The translations under genes were made by a program, and so were the position numbers. From positions 1 through 9,511 of the forward strand of contig CANHOE010000087.1 of NCBI GenBank assembly GCA_947462175.1: a DNA stretch of 9,511 bases. Reading direction: 5' to 3'. The notes under the pieces were generated by a model. The model saw only the letters and a program-made list of their open reading frames with translations. It ran no database searches and was not told the origin of the DNA. Shown here piece by piece: positions 1 to 6,753 of this stretch (the stretch's first letter is position 1; each line of letters starts with the position of its first letter). This DNA is from Burkholderiales bacterium. Lineage in GTDB: Bacteria; Pseudomonadota; Gammaproteobacteria; Burkholderiales; Burkholderiaceae_C.

Positions 1-60
1 GAACAGGTTGCTGCGGACGATAGGTGTTTGCTGAAAGACCGTCCATCGTGTTCCTCGTCC

Positions 61-1158
61 ATGCCTGTTCGCCAGCTCTATCAGCAGACCCTCGCTGAGC
101 GCGGCTTCAGCACCGATGCGTCGCAGCTGGCGGCGATCGATGCGCTGGAGCGCTGCGAAAACGAGTGGATCGCCTACAAGTCACGGCGCCGAAACACCTT
201 GACTCGTCTGCTGATCCGCCCCGATATTCCTCGCGGCGTCTACTTGTACGGCGGAGTCGGTCGCGGCAAGAGCTTCCTCATGGACTGCTTTTTCAATGCA
301 GTGCCATTGCAACGCAAGGTGCGCCTGCACTTTCATGAGTTCATGCGCGAGGTGCATCGGGAGCTGGCCGATCTGCATGGCACGGTGAACCCCTTGGAGG
401 AGCTGGGCAAGCGGATGTCGCGGCGCTTCCGGCTGATCTGCTTCGACGAGTTTCATGTCGCCGACATCACCGATGCGATGATCCTGTACCGGTTGCTTGA
501 ATCGCTGTTCAATCATCGAGTGAGCATTGTCACTACCTCCAACTTTCACCCGGATGGTCTGTACCCCAATGGCCTGCACCGCGAACGCATCCTGCCGGCC
601 ATCGAGCTGCTGAAAGATCGCCTGCAGATCGTCAATGTGGATGCAGGCACCGATTACCGCAGGCTCACGCTGGAACAAGTCGAGACGTATCACACGCCGC
701 TGGGCCCGGCGGCCGACGTCGCCATGATGTCCACCTTCGAGCGGCTCGCCGAAGCCAAGGACGAGAATCCGGTGATGAACATCGAGCACCGCACACTGAG
801 GGCGCGGCGTAGAGCGGGTGGTGTGGTGTGGTTCGATTTCCAGGAGCTGTGTGGTGGCCCTCGCTCACAGAACGACTATCTCGAACTGGCGTCGCGCTTT
901 CACACCGTGCTCCTGTCCGGCGTCGTGCAGATGTCGCCCCGACTGGCGTCTGAAGCACGGCGTTTCACCTGGCTGGTCGATGTGTTGTACGACCGGCACG
1001 TGAAGCTGATACTGTCGGCCGAAGTGGCGGCCGAGGAGTTGTATACCGTCGGGCCGCTGTCCCATGAATTTCCCAGAACGGTGTCGCGATTGCACGAAAT
1101 GAGATCTGCTGAATTCCTTGCTTTGGCTCGCCGTCATGTCGAGACCGCACTGACGTGA
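61..1158 (+). CDS. zapE: Cell division protein ZapE (AFG1-like AAA+ ATPase)
   Basis: A 365-residue P-loop ATPase of the AFG1/ZapE family. In E. coli ZapE binds the FtsZ ring at the inner face of the membrane and helps constriction under stress; mitochondrial homologues are AFG1/LACE1. Visible motifs are Walker A GGVGRGKS (residues 64-71) in the family context GVYLYGGVGRGKSFLMD, Walker B LICFDEFHV (125-133) followed by ADITDAMIL, the sensor stretch TTSNFHPDGLYPNGLHRERILPAI starting near residue 158, and the C-terminal block RRFTWLVDVLYDRHVKL. The length matches E. coli ZapE (about 375 aa). The ATG at 61 was chosen because MPVRQLYQQTLAERGF resembles usual family N-termini. A TTG at 28 is in frame, and the frame stays open to the window edge, so a longer form cannot be excluded. 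No good Shine-Dalgarno precedes 61. The stop overlaps the next gene's start (TGATG). Family assignment is very secure; the division role is inferred from E. coli. Confidence 0.95.
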   Translation: MPVRQLYQQTLAERGFSTDASQLAAIDALERCENEWIAYKSRRRNTLTRLLIRPDIPRGVYLYGGVGRGKSFLMDCFFNAVPLQRKVRLHFHEFMREVHRELADLHGTVNPLEELGKRMSRRFRLICFDEFHVADITDAMILYRLLESLFNHRVSIVTTSNFHPDGLYPNGLHRERILPAIELLKDRLQIVNVDAGTDYRRLTLEQVETYHTPLGPAADVAMMSTFERLAEAKDENPVMNIEHRTLRARRRAGGVVWFDFQELCGGPRSQNDYLELASRFHTVLLSGVVQMSPRLASEARRFTWLVDVLYDRHVKLILSAEVAAEELYTVGPLSHEFPRTVSRLHEMRSAEFLALARRHVETALT

Positions 1159-1871
1159 TGCGACCGTTGGCTGTCCCGATCAGGCCGTGGGTGCTGGCGT
1201 TGGCCGTCCTTGCTGTGAGCCAGTTTGCCTCGGCAGCAGCGTCGGACGAGAAGAAACACCTCGCCGAGGCACGCGCCCGAGCCGATGCCGACCTTGCCGC
1301 GCAGGAAGCGGAGTGTCAGACCCGTTTTGCGGTGACGCCCTGTTTGCTCGACGCCCGGGAGAAGCACCGCGCCATCGTCGATCCACTTCGGCGCGATGAG
1401 TTGACGGTTGACGAGCGTGAGCGCAAGCAGCGCGCGGCCGATCGGCTGGGCCATCTGAGCCGAAAGGCCGTGGCCGCGCGCGAAGCCGCCAGCGCTGCCG
1501 CAGCCGCAGCAGCGTCGGCGCCAGACTTGTCCGATACCGGCACCAGAACCAGCAAACCCCTGTTACCGATTCGACCGCGACTGCGGTCTGGGGCTGCATC
1601 CGAGCCGCTTGCTACCGGTGAGGCCGCGTCAACGCCGTCGGCGGAGTCACCCGCCCCGAAACCGCGCCGCGCGCATGCCTCTAAGCGGCTATCACCAGCG
1701 CCTCACCCGGACGCGGCGCAGCGTGCGGAAGACCGCGTCCGCCAGGCTGAGGAGCGAAAAGCTCGGGTTCTGGCACGCAATGCCGAGCGCGCTGCGAAGA
1801 AGCCTCCGGCCGCGCCGTTACCGGTGCCCAGCGACCCCGCTGCGGCCGCGACGTCCAGCCCTGCGCGTTGA
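1158..1871 (+). CDS. Conserved hypothetical secreted Ala/Arg-rich protein
   Basis: I cannot name this 237-residue protein. It starts with a clear Sec-type signal peptide: a short n-region with two Arg, a hydrophobic core around residues 11-22 (WVLALAVLAV) and Ala-x-Ala cleavage candidates near 24-28 (FASAAAS), so the mature part should be periplasmic. Residues 30-110 are strongly charged and helical, probably a coiled coil, with two cysteines, C53 and C62, in the segment ECQTRFAVTPC that could form a disulfide after export. From about 110 the protein is Ala/Pro/Ser-rich and looks disordered, apart from a second charged helix near 180-215. I have a general memory of similar short proteins with a CxxxFAVxxC-like pair in betaproteobacteria but cannot verify it here. 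The ATG overlaps the zapE stop by one base; a GTG at 1155 is an alternative. There is no good ribosome binding site, so translation probably depends on coupling to zapE. The codon usage resembles the neighbours. A real gene is likely; its function is unknown. Confidence 0.75.
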   Translation: MRPLAVPIRPWVLALAVLAVSQFASAAASDEKKHLAEARARADADLAAQEAECQTRFAVTPCLLDAREKHRAIVDPLRRDELTVDERERKQRAADRLGHLSRKAVAAREAASAAAAAAASAPDLSDTGTRTSKPLLPIRPRLRSGAASEPLATGEAASTPSAESPAPKPRRAHASKRLSPAPHPDAAQRAEDRVRQAEERKARVLARNAERAAKKPPAAPLPVPSDPAAAATSSPAR

Positions 1872-1883
1872 TCAACCACAACG

Positions 1884-1915
1884 GACCGCTCGGCGCGTGA
1901 GCCGGATCAGCGGTC
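1884..1915. terminator. Hairpin at a convergent gene junction, possible bidirectional terminator
   Basis: The arm at 1884-1890 (gaccgct) is perfectly complementary to 1909-1915 (agcggtc). A continuing inner stem pairs 1891-1894 (cggc) with 1901-1904 (gccg) around a six-base loop, leaving a four-base bulge at 1905-1908. The structure sits between the hypothetical gene ending at 1871 and the phosphatase gene, whose stop codon (1907-1909) lies inside it. Neither strand has a convincing run of T after the stem, so it is not a textbook intrinsic terminator. The terminator role is inferred from stem quality and position. Confidence 0.35.
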
Positions 1916-2677
1916 GAGTGATTCGACGCGCACCAGCGCAAGTGAGAGGTTGTCGCCACCGCCCCGCGCGCGTTGTCGGGCCTTGTCGACCAGCATTTCG
2001 GTTGCCTCGCGCGGGGGCAAGGCACCGACGATGGCGCCGAGTTCCTTCGGGGTGAAGTAGTGCCACAGCCCGTCGCTGCAGGCAAGCACGCTGTCGCCAG
2101 GTTCCAGGCTTTCTATGCGTGTGACGGCGAGCGGTGGATCTTGTATGGCGCCCAGGCAACCTGTCAGCAGATTGGACTGTGGATGGCTGTTCGCATCCTC
2201 TTCTGACAACTGCCCTTCATTGACCAGCCGCTGCACATAGGAATGATCACTGGTGCGTGTGATCATCTCAGCCCCGCGGAAAAAATAGACCCGCGAATCG
2301 CCAGCGTGCACGATATGGCACTCGCGATTGGGGCTGATCAGGAAGGCCGCGACCGTGCTGTGCGGTTCTTCTTCCGAGGTGATTGCTGTCAGCTTGATCA
2401 TCAGATGCGCTTCCAGCACGAGTTGCTTCAGTGTCTCGGCAGGATCATCGCGGCTGGGCGCGTAGCGCTCGAACAGTTGCTGCGCGGTCAGGATCACTTG
2501 ATCGGCCGCTTTGCGCCCCCCACTCTTGCCGCCCATGCCGTCGGCCAGCACGCCCAGCGCGCAGCCTGGGACTCGCGTGTGCGGCATGATTTCGACCTGA
2601 TCCTGCTGATACGCGCGGTCCCCGCGATGGATGCCTGTGGCGGCTGACAGCCGGTGGCCGTGCGAGGTGGAAGTCAT
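1907..2677 (-). CDS. PP2C-family (PPM) Ser/Thr protein phosphatase
   Basis: A 256-residue cytoplasmic metal-dependent phosphatase of the bacterial PP2C/Stp type, expected to remove phosphate from Ser/Thr-phosphorylated proteins using two Mn2+ or Mg2+ ions. All main family motifs are present: the N-terminal acidic residue in AYQQDQV (D26), LADGMGGKSGG (metal ligands around D46-G47), HSTVAAFL (106-113), HAGDSRVYFFRG (124-134), TSDHSYV (D144), LACSDGLW (D202) and GGGDNLSLALV (D242). There is no signal peptide, transmembrane segment or fused sensor domain, and the length is normal for a stand-alone catalytic unit. The frame is open well upstream, but homology starts just after the ATG at 2677, so that start was chosen. 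No Shine-Dalgarno precedes it, and a -10-like box lies only 7 nt upstream, which suggests a leaderless mRNA. No partner Ser/Thr kinase is present in the window, so the substrate is unknown. The gene is divergent from yoaA. Confidence 0.93.
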   Translation of the reverse strand: MTSTSHGHRLSAATGIHRGDRAYQQDQVEIMPHTRVPGCALGVLADGMGGKSGGRKAADQVILTAQQLFERYAPSRDDPAETLKQLVLEAHLMIKLTAITSEEEPHSTVAAFLISPNRECHIVHAGDSRVYFFRGAEMITRTSDHSYVQRLVNEGQLSEEDANSHPQSNLLTGCLGAIQDPPLAVTRIESLEPGDSVLACSDGLWHYFTPKELGAIVGALPPREATEMLVDKARQRARGGGDNLSLALVRVESLDR

Positions 2678-2684
2678 GCAGAAA

Positions 2685-2690
2685 ACTATA
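2685..2690 (-). promoter_or_regulatory. Candidate -10 box for the phosphatase gene
   Basis: On the minus strand this reads TATAGT, one mismatch from the sigma70 consensus, in an otherwise GC-rich region. Seven bases (tttctgc) separate it from the phosphatase ATG, so transcription would start at or beside the start codon. I see no good -35 hexamer at 15-19 nt upstream, so the call rests on the -10 and its position. Confidence 0.4.
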
Positions 2691-2692
2691 AT
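2687..2692 (+). promoter_or_regulatory. Candidate -10 box for yoaA
   Basis: This is a perfect TATAAT on the plus strand, overlapping the opposite-strand TATAGT by four bases. Transcription would begin near 2699, giving yoaA a 5' leader of about 115 nt. The -35 position would fall in the first codons of the divergent phosphatase gene, and no close match to TTGACA is seen there. Assignment to yoaA follows from orientation and from the absence of a better candidate in 2693-2812. Confidence 0.4.
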
Positions 2693-2739
2693 CGCAGCAA
2701 CCGCCGGAAACTCGTGAAGAGTGCGCAGCGGTACCCAAG

Positions 2740-2784
2740 ATGAACATCGAACTGAACTCATTGCCACTGCCACCATCGGCATGA
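2740..2784 (+). other. Mini-ORF 1 in the yoaA leader (MNIELNSLPLPPSA)
   Basis: A 14-codon open frame with an ATG start in the presumed yoaA leader. Its stop codon overlaps the start of a second mini-ORF through ATGA (2781-2784). It contains a Pro-rich stretch (PLPP). No recognisable Shine-Dalgarno precedes it. It may be a chance frame; it is recorded because of its linked position. Confidence 0.2.
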
Positions 2785-2816
2785 CCCGAAGCGCCTTGGC
2801 AAGGGTGGAAGCATGA
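2781..2816 (+). other. Mini-ORF 2 in the yoaA leader (MTRSALARVEA)
   Basis: An 11-codon frame that begins inside the stop of mini-ORF 1 and ends with ATGA (2813-2816), where the ATG is the yoaA start. The yoaA Shine-Dalgarno-like AAGGG (2801-2805) lies inside this frame. If translated, ribosomes could pass by termination-reinitiation into yoaA. The arrangement is visible in the sequence; translation is unproven. Confidence 0.2.
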
Positions 2817-4798
2817 GTCCTCTGCACAGTGCGGTGCAGCAGGCATTTGCCGCAACTGGCAGTCTGGCGCAGGCCGACCCCGGATATACCGAGCGCGAGG
2901 TGCAGTCCCGTATGGCGCTGGCAGTGGCCGAGGCCATCGATGCGCGCACCACGCTGGTCGCCGAGGCCGGCACTGGTGTCGGCAAGACTTTCGCGTACTT
3001 GGTGCCCACCCTGCTTTCTGGCGCACGGGCGATGATCAGCACCGCGACCAAGAGCCTTCAGGATCAGTTGTTCTTGCGCGACCTGCCGCGCTTGCGACAC
3101 GCCTTGGCGCTACCGACGACGCTGGCGCTGCTGAAGGGCAGGGCCAGTTACCTCTGCACCCACCGCCTCAAGCAGGCTCGGCACACCATCGATCTCGGCG
3201 ATCGATGGGCGGTCCGCGCCCTGGCGAAGATCGAGACGTGGACACAGATCACTGCGACCGGTGATCTCGCCGAAATCGACGGACTGGACGAGCGCAGCAG
3301 CGTGATCCCGCTGGTCACTTCGACGCGCGAGAACTGCCTGGGCAGCGAGTGCCCGGACTACCGCGCCTGCCATGTGATGAAGGCGCGGCGTGATGCGATG
3401 GCGGCTGACGTGGTGGTCGTCAATCACCACTTGTTCTTTGCCGACATGAGCCTGCGCGAAAGCGGCGTCGCTGAGTTGCTGCCGAGCGTCGAGGTGGCGG
3501 TGTTCGATGAGGCTCATCAGCTGGCCGAGGCGGGAGTTGCATTTCTTGGCGTTACGCTGTCCAGTGGTCAGTTGCTGGACACGGCGCGCGACATGCTGGC
3601 CACGGGCTTGCAACAGGCGCGCGGTTTGGCTGCTTGGCAGGAGCTCGCGGCGACCTGTGACCGCGCAGCGCGCGACCTGCGGCTGGCCTGCGTCGGCACA
3701 GCGGGCACCGATGGCTCGTCGCGCGCCGTACGCGGCTCGATGAAGCTGCGGTGGGATGAGCGTGCAGAGCGGCCGCTGTTCGGCGCAGCATTGACGCAGG
3801 TCGCTGTTGCCTGCGCTGCAGCGCATGAAGCGCTGGACACGGTATCCGAGCTGTCCCCGGATTTCGCCAAGTTGGCTGACCGCATGTCCAGTCTGCATGA
3901 GCTGACGCAGCGCTTCGCCGAGAAAGGGCTGCCCGGGCAGGTTCGCTGGATCGACGTCACCCCGAATCAGTGTCGGTTGGTCGAGTCGCCACTTGATATC
4001 CGGGACGCCTTGCGCGAGCAGATGGCCGCGGCGCCCAAGGCATGGATATTCACCTCGGCGACGCTGGGGGATGACGACCGTCTGTCATGGTTCACCGAGC
4101 CAGCCGGACTGACCGAGGCGACGACGTTGCGGGTTGGCAGTCCGTTCGACTACGCAGAGCATGCCCGGCTGTATGTGCCGCCCTCGTTCCCGAAGCCGGG
4201 CGAGCCGAACCACGCGCTCGACGTGGCGCGGTTGGCGGCAAGTTGCGCGCGCGCGTTGGGCGGACGCACCTTTGTGTTGACGACCACACTGCGGGCCTTG
4301 CAGGTCATCGGTGACACCTTGCGCACAGCGTTCGAATCAGCCGGTGACGAAATGACGGTCCTGATCCAGGGACAGCTTCCCAAGCGGCAGCTGCTGCAGA
4401 TGTTCCTCTCTCAGCCACGCTCGGTGCTGGTCGGCTCCCAGACCTTCTGGGAGGGAATCGACGTACCTGGTGATGCGCTCCAGTGCGTTCTGATCGATAA
4501 GCTGCCGTTTCCGCCACCGAACGATCCCTTGGTCGAGGCACGCGTGAAGCGCCTGGAGGGCGAAGGCCGCAATGCGTTCAGCGACTACTTCGTGGCGGAG
4601 GCAGCGGTGTCGCTGAAGCAGGGTGCCGGTCGCTTGATCCGCAGCGAGACCGATCGTGGCTTGCTGGTTGTCTGCGATCCGCGTTTGACTGCCATGAGTT
4701 ATGGCAAGAGACTGCGTCAGGCGTTGCCTGCAATGCCGCGACTGGAAGGCGAGGCCGAGGCGATGGCGTGGTTGGCTAAGCTGGCCGCTGATCGGTGA
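2813..4798 (+). CDS. yoaA: YoaA-type ATP-dependent DNA helicase (XPD/DinG family, Fe-S)
   Basis: A 661-residue superfamily 2 helicase of the XPD/Rad3-like group, which unwinds DNA 5' to 3'. Visible elements are the N-terminal PGYTEREVQSRM block (23-34), Walker A EAGTGVGKT (51-59), motif Ia STATKSLQDQLF (76-87), the iron-sulfur cysteines C115 (YLCTHRL) and C175, C180, C186 (NCLGSECPDYRAC), VVVNHHLFFADM (201-212), the DEAH box (232-235), SATLGDD in the second RecA domain, GSQTFWEGIDVPG (541-553) and the arginine-finger motif QGAGRLIRSETDRG (603-616). The N-terminal half matches E. coli YoaA more closely than DinG. YoaA associates with the clamp-loader subunit HolC (chi) and helps cells tolerate replication blocks. 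The start at 2813 has a Shine-Dalgarno-like AAGGG 7 nt upstream. The gene appears intact and stands alone on this strand, convergent with bamD. A generic DinG-family label is the fallback; helicase identity is essentially certain. Confidence 0.95.
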   Translation: MSPLHSAVQQAFAATGSLAQADPGYTEREVQSRMALAVAEAIDARTTLVAEAGTGVGKTFAYLVPTLLSGARAMISTATKSLQDQLFLRDLPRLRHALALPTTLALLKGRASYLCTHRLKQARHTIDLGDRWAVRALAKIETWTQITATGDLAEIDGLDERSSVIPLVTSTRENCLGSECPDYRACHVMKARRDAMAADVVVVNHHLFFADMSLRESGVAELLPSVEVAVFDEAHQLAEAGVAFLGVTLSSGQLLDTARDMLATGLQQARGLAAWQELAATCDRAARDLRLACVGTAGTDGSSRAVRGSMKLRWDERAERPLFGAALTQVAVACAAAHEALDTVSELSPDFAKLADRMSSLHELTQRFAEKGLPGQVRWIDVTPNQCRLVESPLDIRDALREQMAAAPKAWIFTSATLGDDDRLSWFTEPAGLTEATTLRVGSPFDYAEHARLYVPPSFPKPGEPNHALDVARLAASCARALGGRTFVLTTTLRALQVIGDTLRTAFESAGDEMTVLIQGQLPKRQLLQMFLSQPRSVLVGSQTFWEGIDVPGDALQCVLIDKLPFPPPNDPLVEARVKRLEGEGRNAFSDYFVAEAAVSLKQGAGRLIRSETDRGLLVVCDPRLTAMSYGKRLRQALPAMPRLEGEAEAMAWLAKLAADR

Positions 4799-4806
4799 GC
4801 GTGGAG

Positions 4807-4823
4807 GCCTGATCGGAACAGGC
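4807..4823. terminator. Weak hairpin between convergent yoaA and bamD
   Basis: gcctg (4807-4811) can pair with caggc (4819-4823) around a seven-base loop in the 30-nt gap between the yoaA stop and the bamD stop. The stem is only 5 bp and no T-run follows on either strand. Position is the only support for a terminator role. Confidence 0.2.
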
Positions 4824-4828
4824 GGCGA

Positions 4829-5671
4829 TCACCAAAGCTGCCACCACGGCTTTTCAGCGTAATTGATGCCGTCACCTGTCAGCAGGGCGCTTTTTGGATA
4901 GTTGGTACGCAGAACCCGCTCAGCGTCGTCACGCAGTTTCTCCAAGCCCAACTTGTCGTAGCTGCGAGCGAGGATGGACAGGGCTTCCTCGGTTGCAGGC
5001 GAATACTGGAACTCCTGGATCGCGGCCTGAGCCCTGTTGGCCGCAGCCACGTAGGCGCCACGGCGATAGTAGTAGCGAGCCACGTGGACTTCGTACTGCG
5101 CCAGCGTATTGATGATGTAGCCCATGCGTTCCTTGGCATCGGCGACGTACTTCGAATTTGGATACTGCTCAATCAGCTGTTTGAAGGACTCGTAGGAGTC
5201 GCGCGCAGCTTGCTGGTCGCGCTCCGTCAGATCCTGCCGAGACAGCTTGCCCAGGAAGCCGAGGTTGTCGTTGAAGTTGATCAAGGCCCGCAGGTAGACC
5301 GCGTAGTCGATGGCCGGGCTCAGCGGATTGACCTTGATGAACCGATCGATTGTGGCCAGTGCATCAGCCTTGTCACCCGATTGATAGAGCAGGTAAGCAC
5401 GTTCAAGTTGGGCTTGCTGCCCGAGCACCGTGCCCGCCCCCTTGCCCTCCAGTCGCTCATACATCTTGGCAGCACGGTCGAAGTTGCCGTTGGCCTGTTG
5501 GTCACGGGCCTCTTCATACAATTGTTCCGCGGCCAGGTTGTCGCTTGGATCCTTGGACGGCGCGGTTGAGCAGCCCGCCACACCGATGATCACGACAGCG
5601 GAGGCGATCAACCCGCAAGCACCGCGCAGATGGTGGCGCAAAGAGTTCATGATCGACGGTCTACGCAGCAT
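4829..5671 (-). CDS. bamD: Outer membrane assembly lipoprotein BamD (ComL/YfiO)
   Basis: BamD is the essential lipoprotein of the BAM complex; anchored in the inner leaflet of the outer membrane, it works with BamA to fold beta-barrel proteins. The translation starts with a lipoprotein signal peptide: an Arg-rich n-region, hydrophobic core LIASAVVIIGVAG and lipobox VAGC, with the lipidated Cys at residue 34 from this start. The mature part is a helical TPR-like array (AAEQLYEEARDQQANGNFDRAAKMYERL onward), including YLLYQSGDKADALATIDRFI, SYESFKQLIEQYPNSKYVADA and VARYYYRRGAYVAAANRAQ. It ends in EKPWWQLW, typical of betaproteobacterial BamD in my recollection. The ATG at 5671 gives 280 aa and has a Shine-Dalgarno-like AGGGGTG about 5 nt upstream. 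The ATG at 5650 gives 273 aa, still a complete signal peptide, but no visible ribosome binding site. The gene is divergent from rluD with only 17 nt between starts, so its promoter should lie inside the rluD reading frame. Confidence 0.95.
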   Translation of the reverse strand: MLRRPSIMNSLRHHLRGACGLIASAVVIIGVAGCSTAPSKDPSDNLAAEQLYEEARDQQANGNFDRAAKMYERLEGKGAGTVLGQQAQLERAYLLYQSGDKADALATIDRFIKVNPLSPAIDYAVYLRALINFNDNLGFLGKLSRQDLTERDQQAARDSYESFKQLIEQYPNSKYVADAKERMGYIINTLAQYEVHVARYYYRRGAYVAAANRAQAAIQEFQYSPATEEALSILARSYDKLGLEKLRDDAERVLRTNYPKSALLTGDGINYAEKPWWQLW

Positions 5672-5688
5672 CCCGACACCCCTGAAAA

Positions 5689-6726
5689 ATGAAGCAGAAG
5701 TATACGGTCGGGCCTGACAGCGACGTCCTGCCGGCGCGATCCGAAGCCCTCTTACAGGTGGTGACCGACGAGGCTGGCGACGCCCCGGTCGAAGATGCCG
5801 CCGAGCGGCGCGAATCGACAGTGACAGCAGCGCTCCATGGCTCACGGATGGACAAGGCAGTGGTGGCGATGGCTGGTGAGTTTTCTCGCAACCACCTGCA
5901 GTCGCTGATCGAGGCCGGTCACGTGTGGGTCGATGGCGAACTCCAGGTGTCGGCATCGCGCAAGGTACACGCCGGGCAGCGTTTGGTCGTCGAGTTGATC
6001 CCCACCCAGGAATGCCAAGCGTTTCGGCCCGAGGCGATGCCTCTGTCCATCGTGTTCGAGGACGACGATGTGATCGTCATCGACAAGCCAGCCGGATTGG
6101 TCGTTCATCCGGCGCCCGGGAATTGGTCGGGGACGCTGCTCAACGGCCTTCTGGCACACCACGCGGCTGCTGCGACCTTGCCGCGCGCCGGCATCGTGCA
6201 TCGGCTGGACAAGGACACCTCTGGGCTGATGGTGGTTGGCAAGACGCTGGTGGCGGTGACCGCGCTGGTGCGCCAGATCGCGGCGCGGGAGGTTCACCGA
6301 ATCTATCTGGCCCTGTGTCACGGACGCTTCGAGCACGCGGCATTGCGCATTACCGCCCCAATTGGTCGCGATCCCCGCTCACGCGTTCGCATGGCAGTGG
6401 TGGCTGCCGGCGGCCGCGAGGCCCGGACCGATGTGGATCGGCTCGCCGTGCGAGACGACACCGCTGCCGGGCCACTGAGTGCGGTGCGTTGCACGCTACA
6501 CACCGGGCGTACCCATCAGATCAGGGTCCACCTGGCTTCGGTCGGGCACCCATTGCTGGCTGACACCACCTACGGTGGGCGCGCTGCGGCCGGCCTGACG
6601 CGTCAGGCCTTGCACGCTGTGCGCCTGGGCTTCGCTCATCCCGTGACATGCCGGGCCATGGCGTTCGAGGCCGACCTGCCGGTCGATTTCGCTGCTGTAT
6701 GGCAACTGATGACAAACGCTCGCTGA
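5689..6726 (+). CDS. rluD: 23S rRNA pseudouridine synthase RluD
   Basis: A 345-residue RluA-family enzyme; RluD makes pseudouridines 1911, 1915 and 1917 (E. coli numbering) in helix 69 of 23S rRNA. It has an N-terminal S4 RNA-binding domain (about 48-104, with RMDKAVV and NHLQSLIEAGHVWVDG), then the catalytic domain: DDVIVIDKPAGLVVHPAPGN (126-145), the signature HRLDKDTSGLMVV (171-183, catalytic Asp174), RIYLALCHG (204-212) and CTLHTGRTHQIRVHLASVGHPLLAD (268-292). An S4 domain plus HPAPGN points to RluD rather than RluA. E. coli RluD is 326 aa; the extra length is a variable N-terminal segment (1-45). The ATG at 5689 has no good Shine-Dalgarno, and a GTG at 5758 is a possible shorter start that would keep the S4 domain. 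The usual downstream partner pgeF (yfiH) is absent; a leader and scpB follow instead. Confidence 0.94.
   Translation: MKQKYTVGPDSDVLPARSEALLQVVTDEAGDAPVEDAAERRESTVTAALHGSRMDKAVVAMAGEFSRNHLQSLIEAGHVWVDGELQVSASRKVHAGQRLVVELIPTQECQAFRPEAMPLSIVFEDDDVIVIDKPAGLVVHPAPGNWSGTLLNGLLAHHAAAATLPRAGIVHRLDKDTSGLMVVGKTLVAVTALVRQIAAREVHRIYLALCHGRFEHAALRITAPIGRDPRSRVRMAVVAAGGREARTDVDRLAVRDDTAAGPLSAVRCTLHTGRTHQIRVHLASVGHPLLADTTYGGRAAAGLTRQALHAVRLGFAHPVTCRAMAFEADLPVDFAAVWQLMTNAR
5699..5704 (-). promoter_or_regulatory. Candidate -10 box for bamD
   Basis: The minus strand reads TATACT, one mismatch from TATAAT. A transcript starting near 5692 would have a leader of about 20 nt to the ATG at 5671, with the AGGGGTG ribosome-binding-like sequence between them. 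I see no convincing -35. The box falls inside the first codons of rluD if rluD starts at 5689. Confidence 0.4.
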
Positions 6727-6742
6727 CACGCGGTTCCTCCGG

Positions 6743-6748
6743 TACACT
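6743..6748 (+). promoter_or_regulatory. Possible -10 box upstream of scpB
   Basis: TACACT within ccggTACACTgtc lies 16 nt after the rluD stop. The expected transcript start, near 6755, coincides with the first arm of the 6754-6805 hairpin. The sequences at -35 spacing (around 6719-6726) match TTGACA poorly. The alternative is that scpB is read through from rluD. Confidence 0.3.
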
Positions 6749-6753
6749 GTCAA

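Noticed and set aside
1..60. Tail of an upstream gene or a zapE promoter
   Set aside because: Only 60 nt are available. The zapE frame is open to the edge, the other two forward frames contain stops, and no clear promoter boxes or recognisable C-terminus are visible.
1015..1034. Perfect 7-bp hairpin (tcggccg / cggccga) within zapE
   Set aside because: It lies inside a conserved coding region (AEVAAEE) and is explained by GC-rich Ala and Glu codons; no regulatory context.
2678..3100. N-terminal extension of the phosphatase frame by up to 141 codons
   Set aside because: It would overlap the 5' part of yoaA on the other strand and adds nothing resembling PP2C. The conserved domain starts just after the ATG at 2677.
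3110..3898. Open frame of 262 codons antisense to yoaA
   Set aside because: It is a shadow frame of the helicase, with unstructured translation and no ribosome binding site.
4788..4816. Direct repeat of ctgatcgg on both sides of the yoaA stop
   Set aside because: Eight bases with one copy inside the gene; nothing inserted between the copies and no other sign of a target-site duplication.
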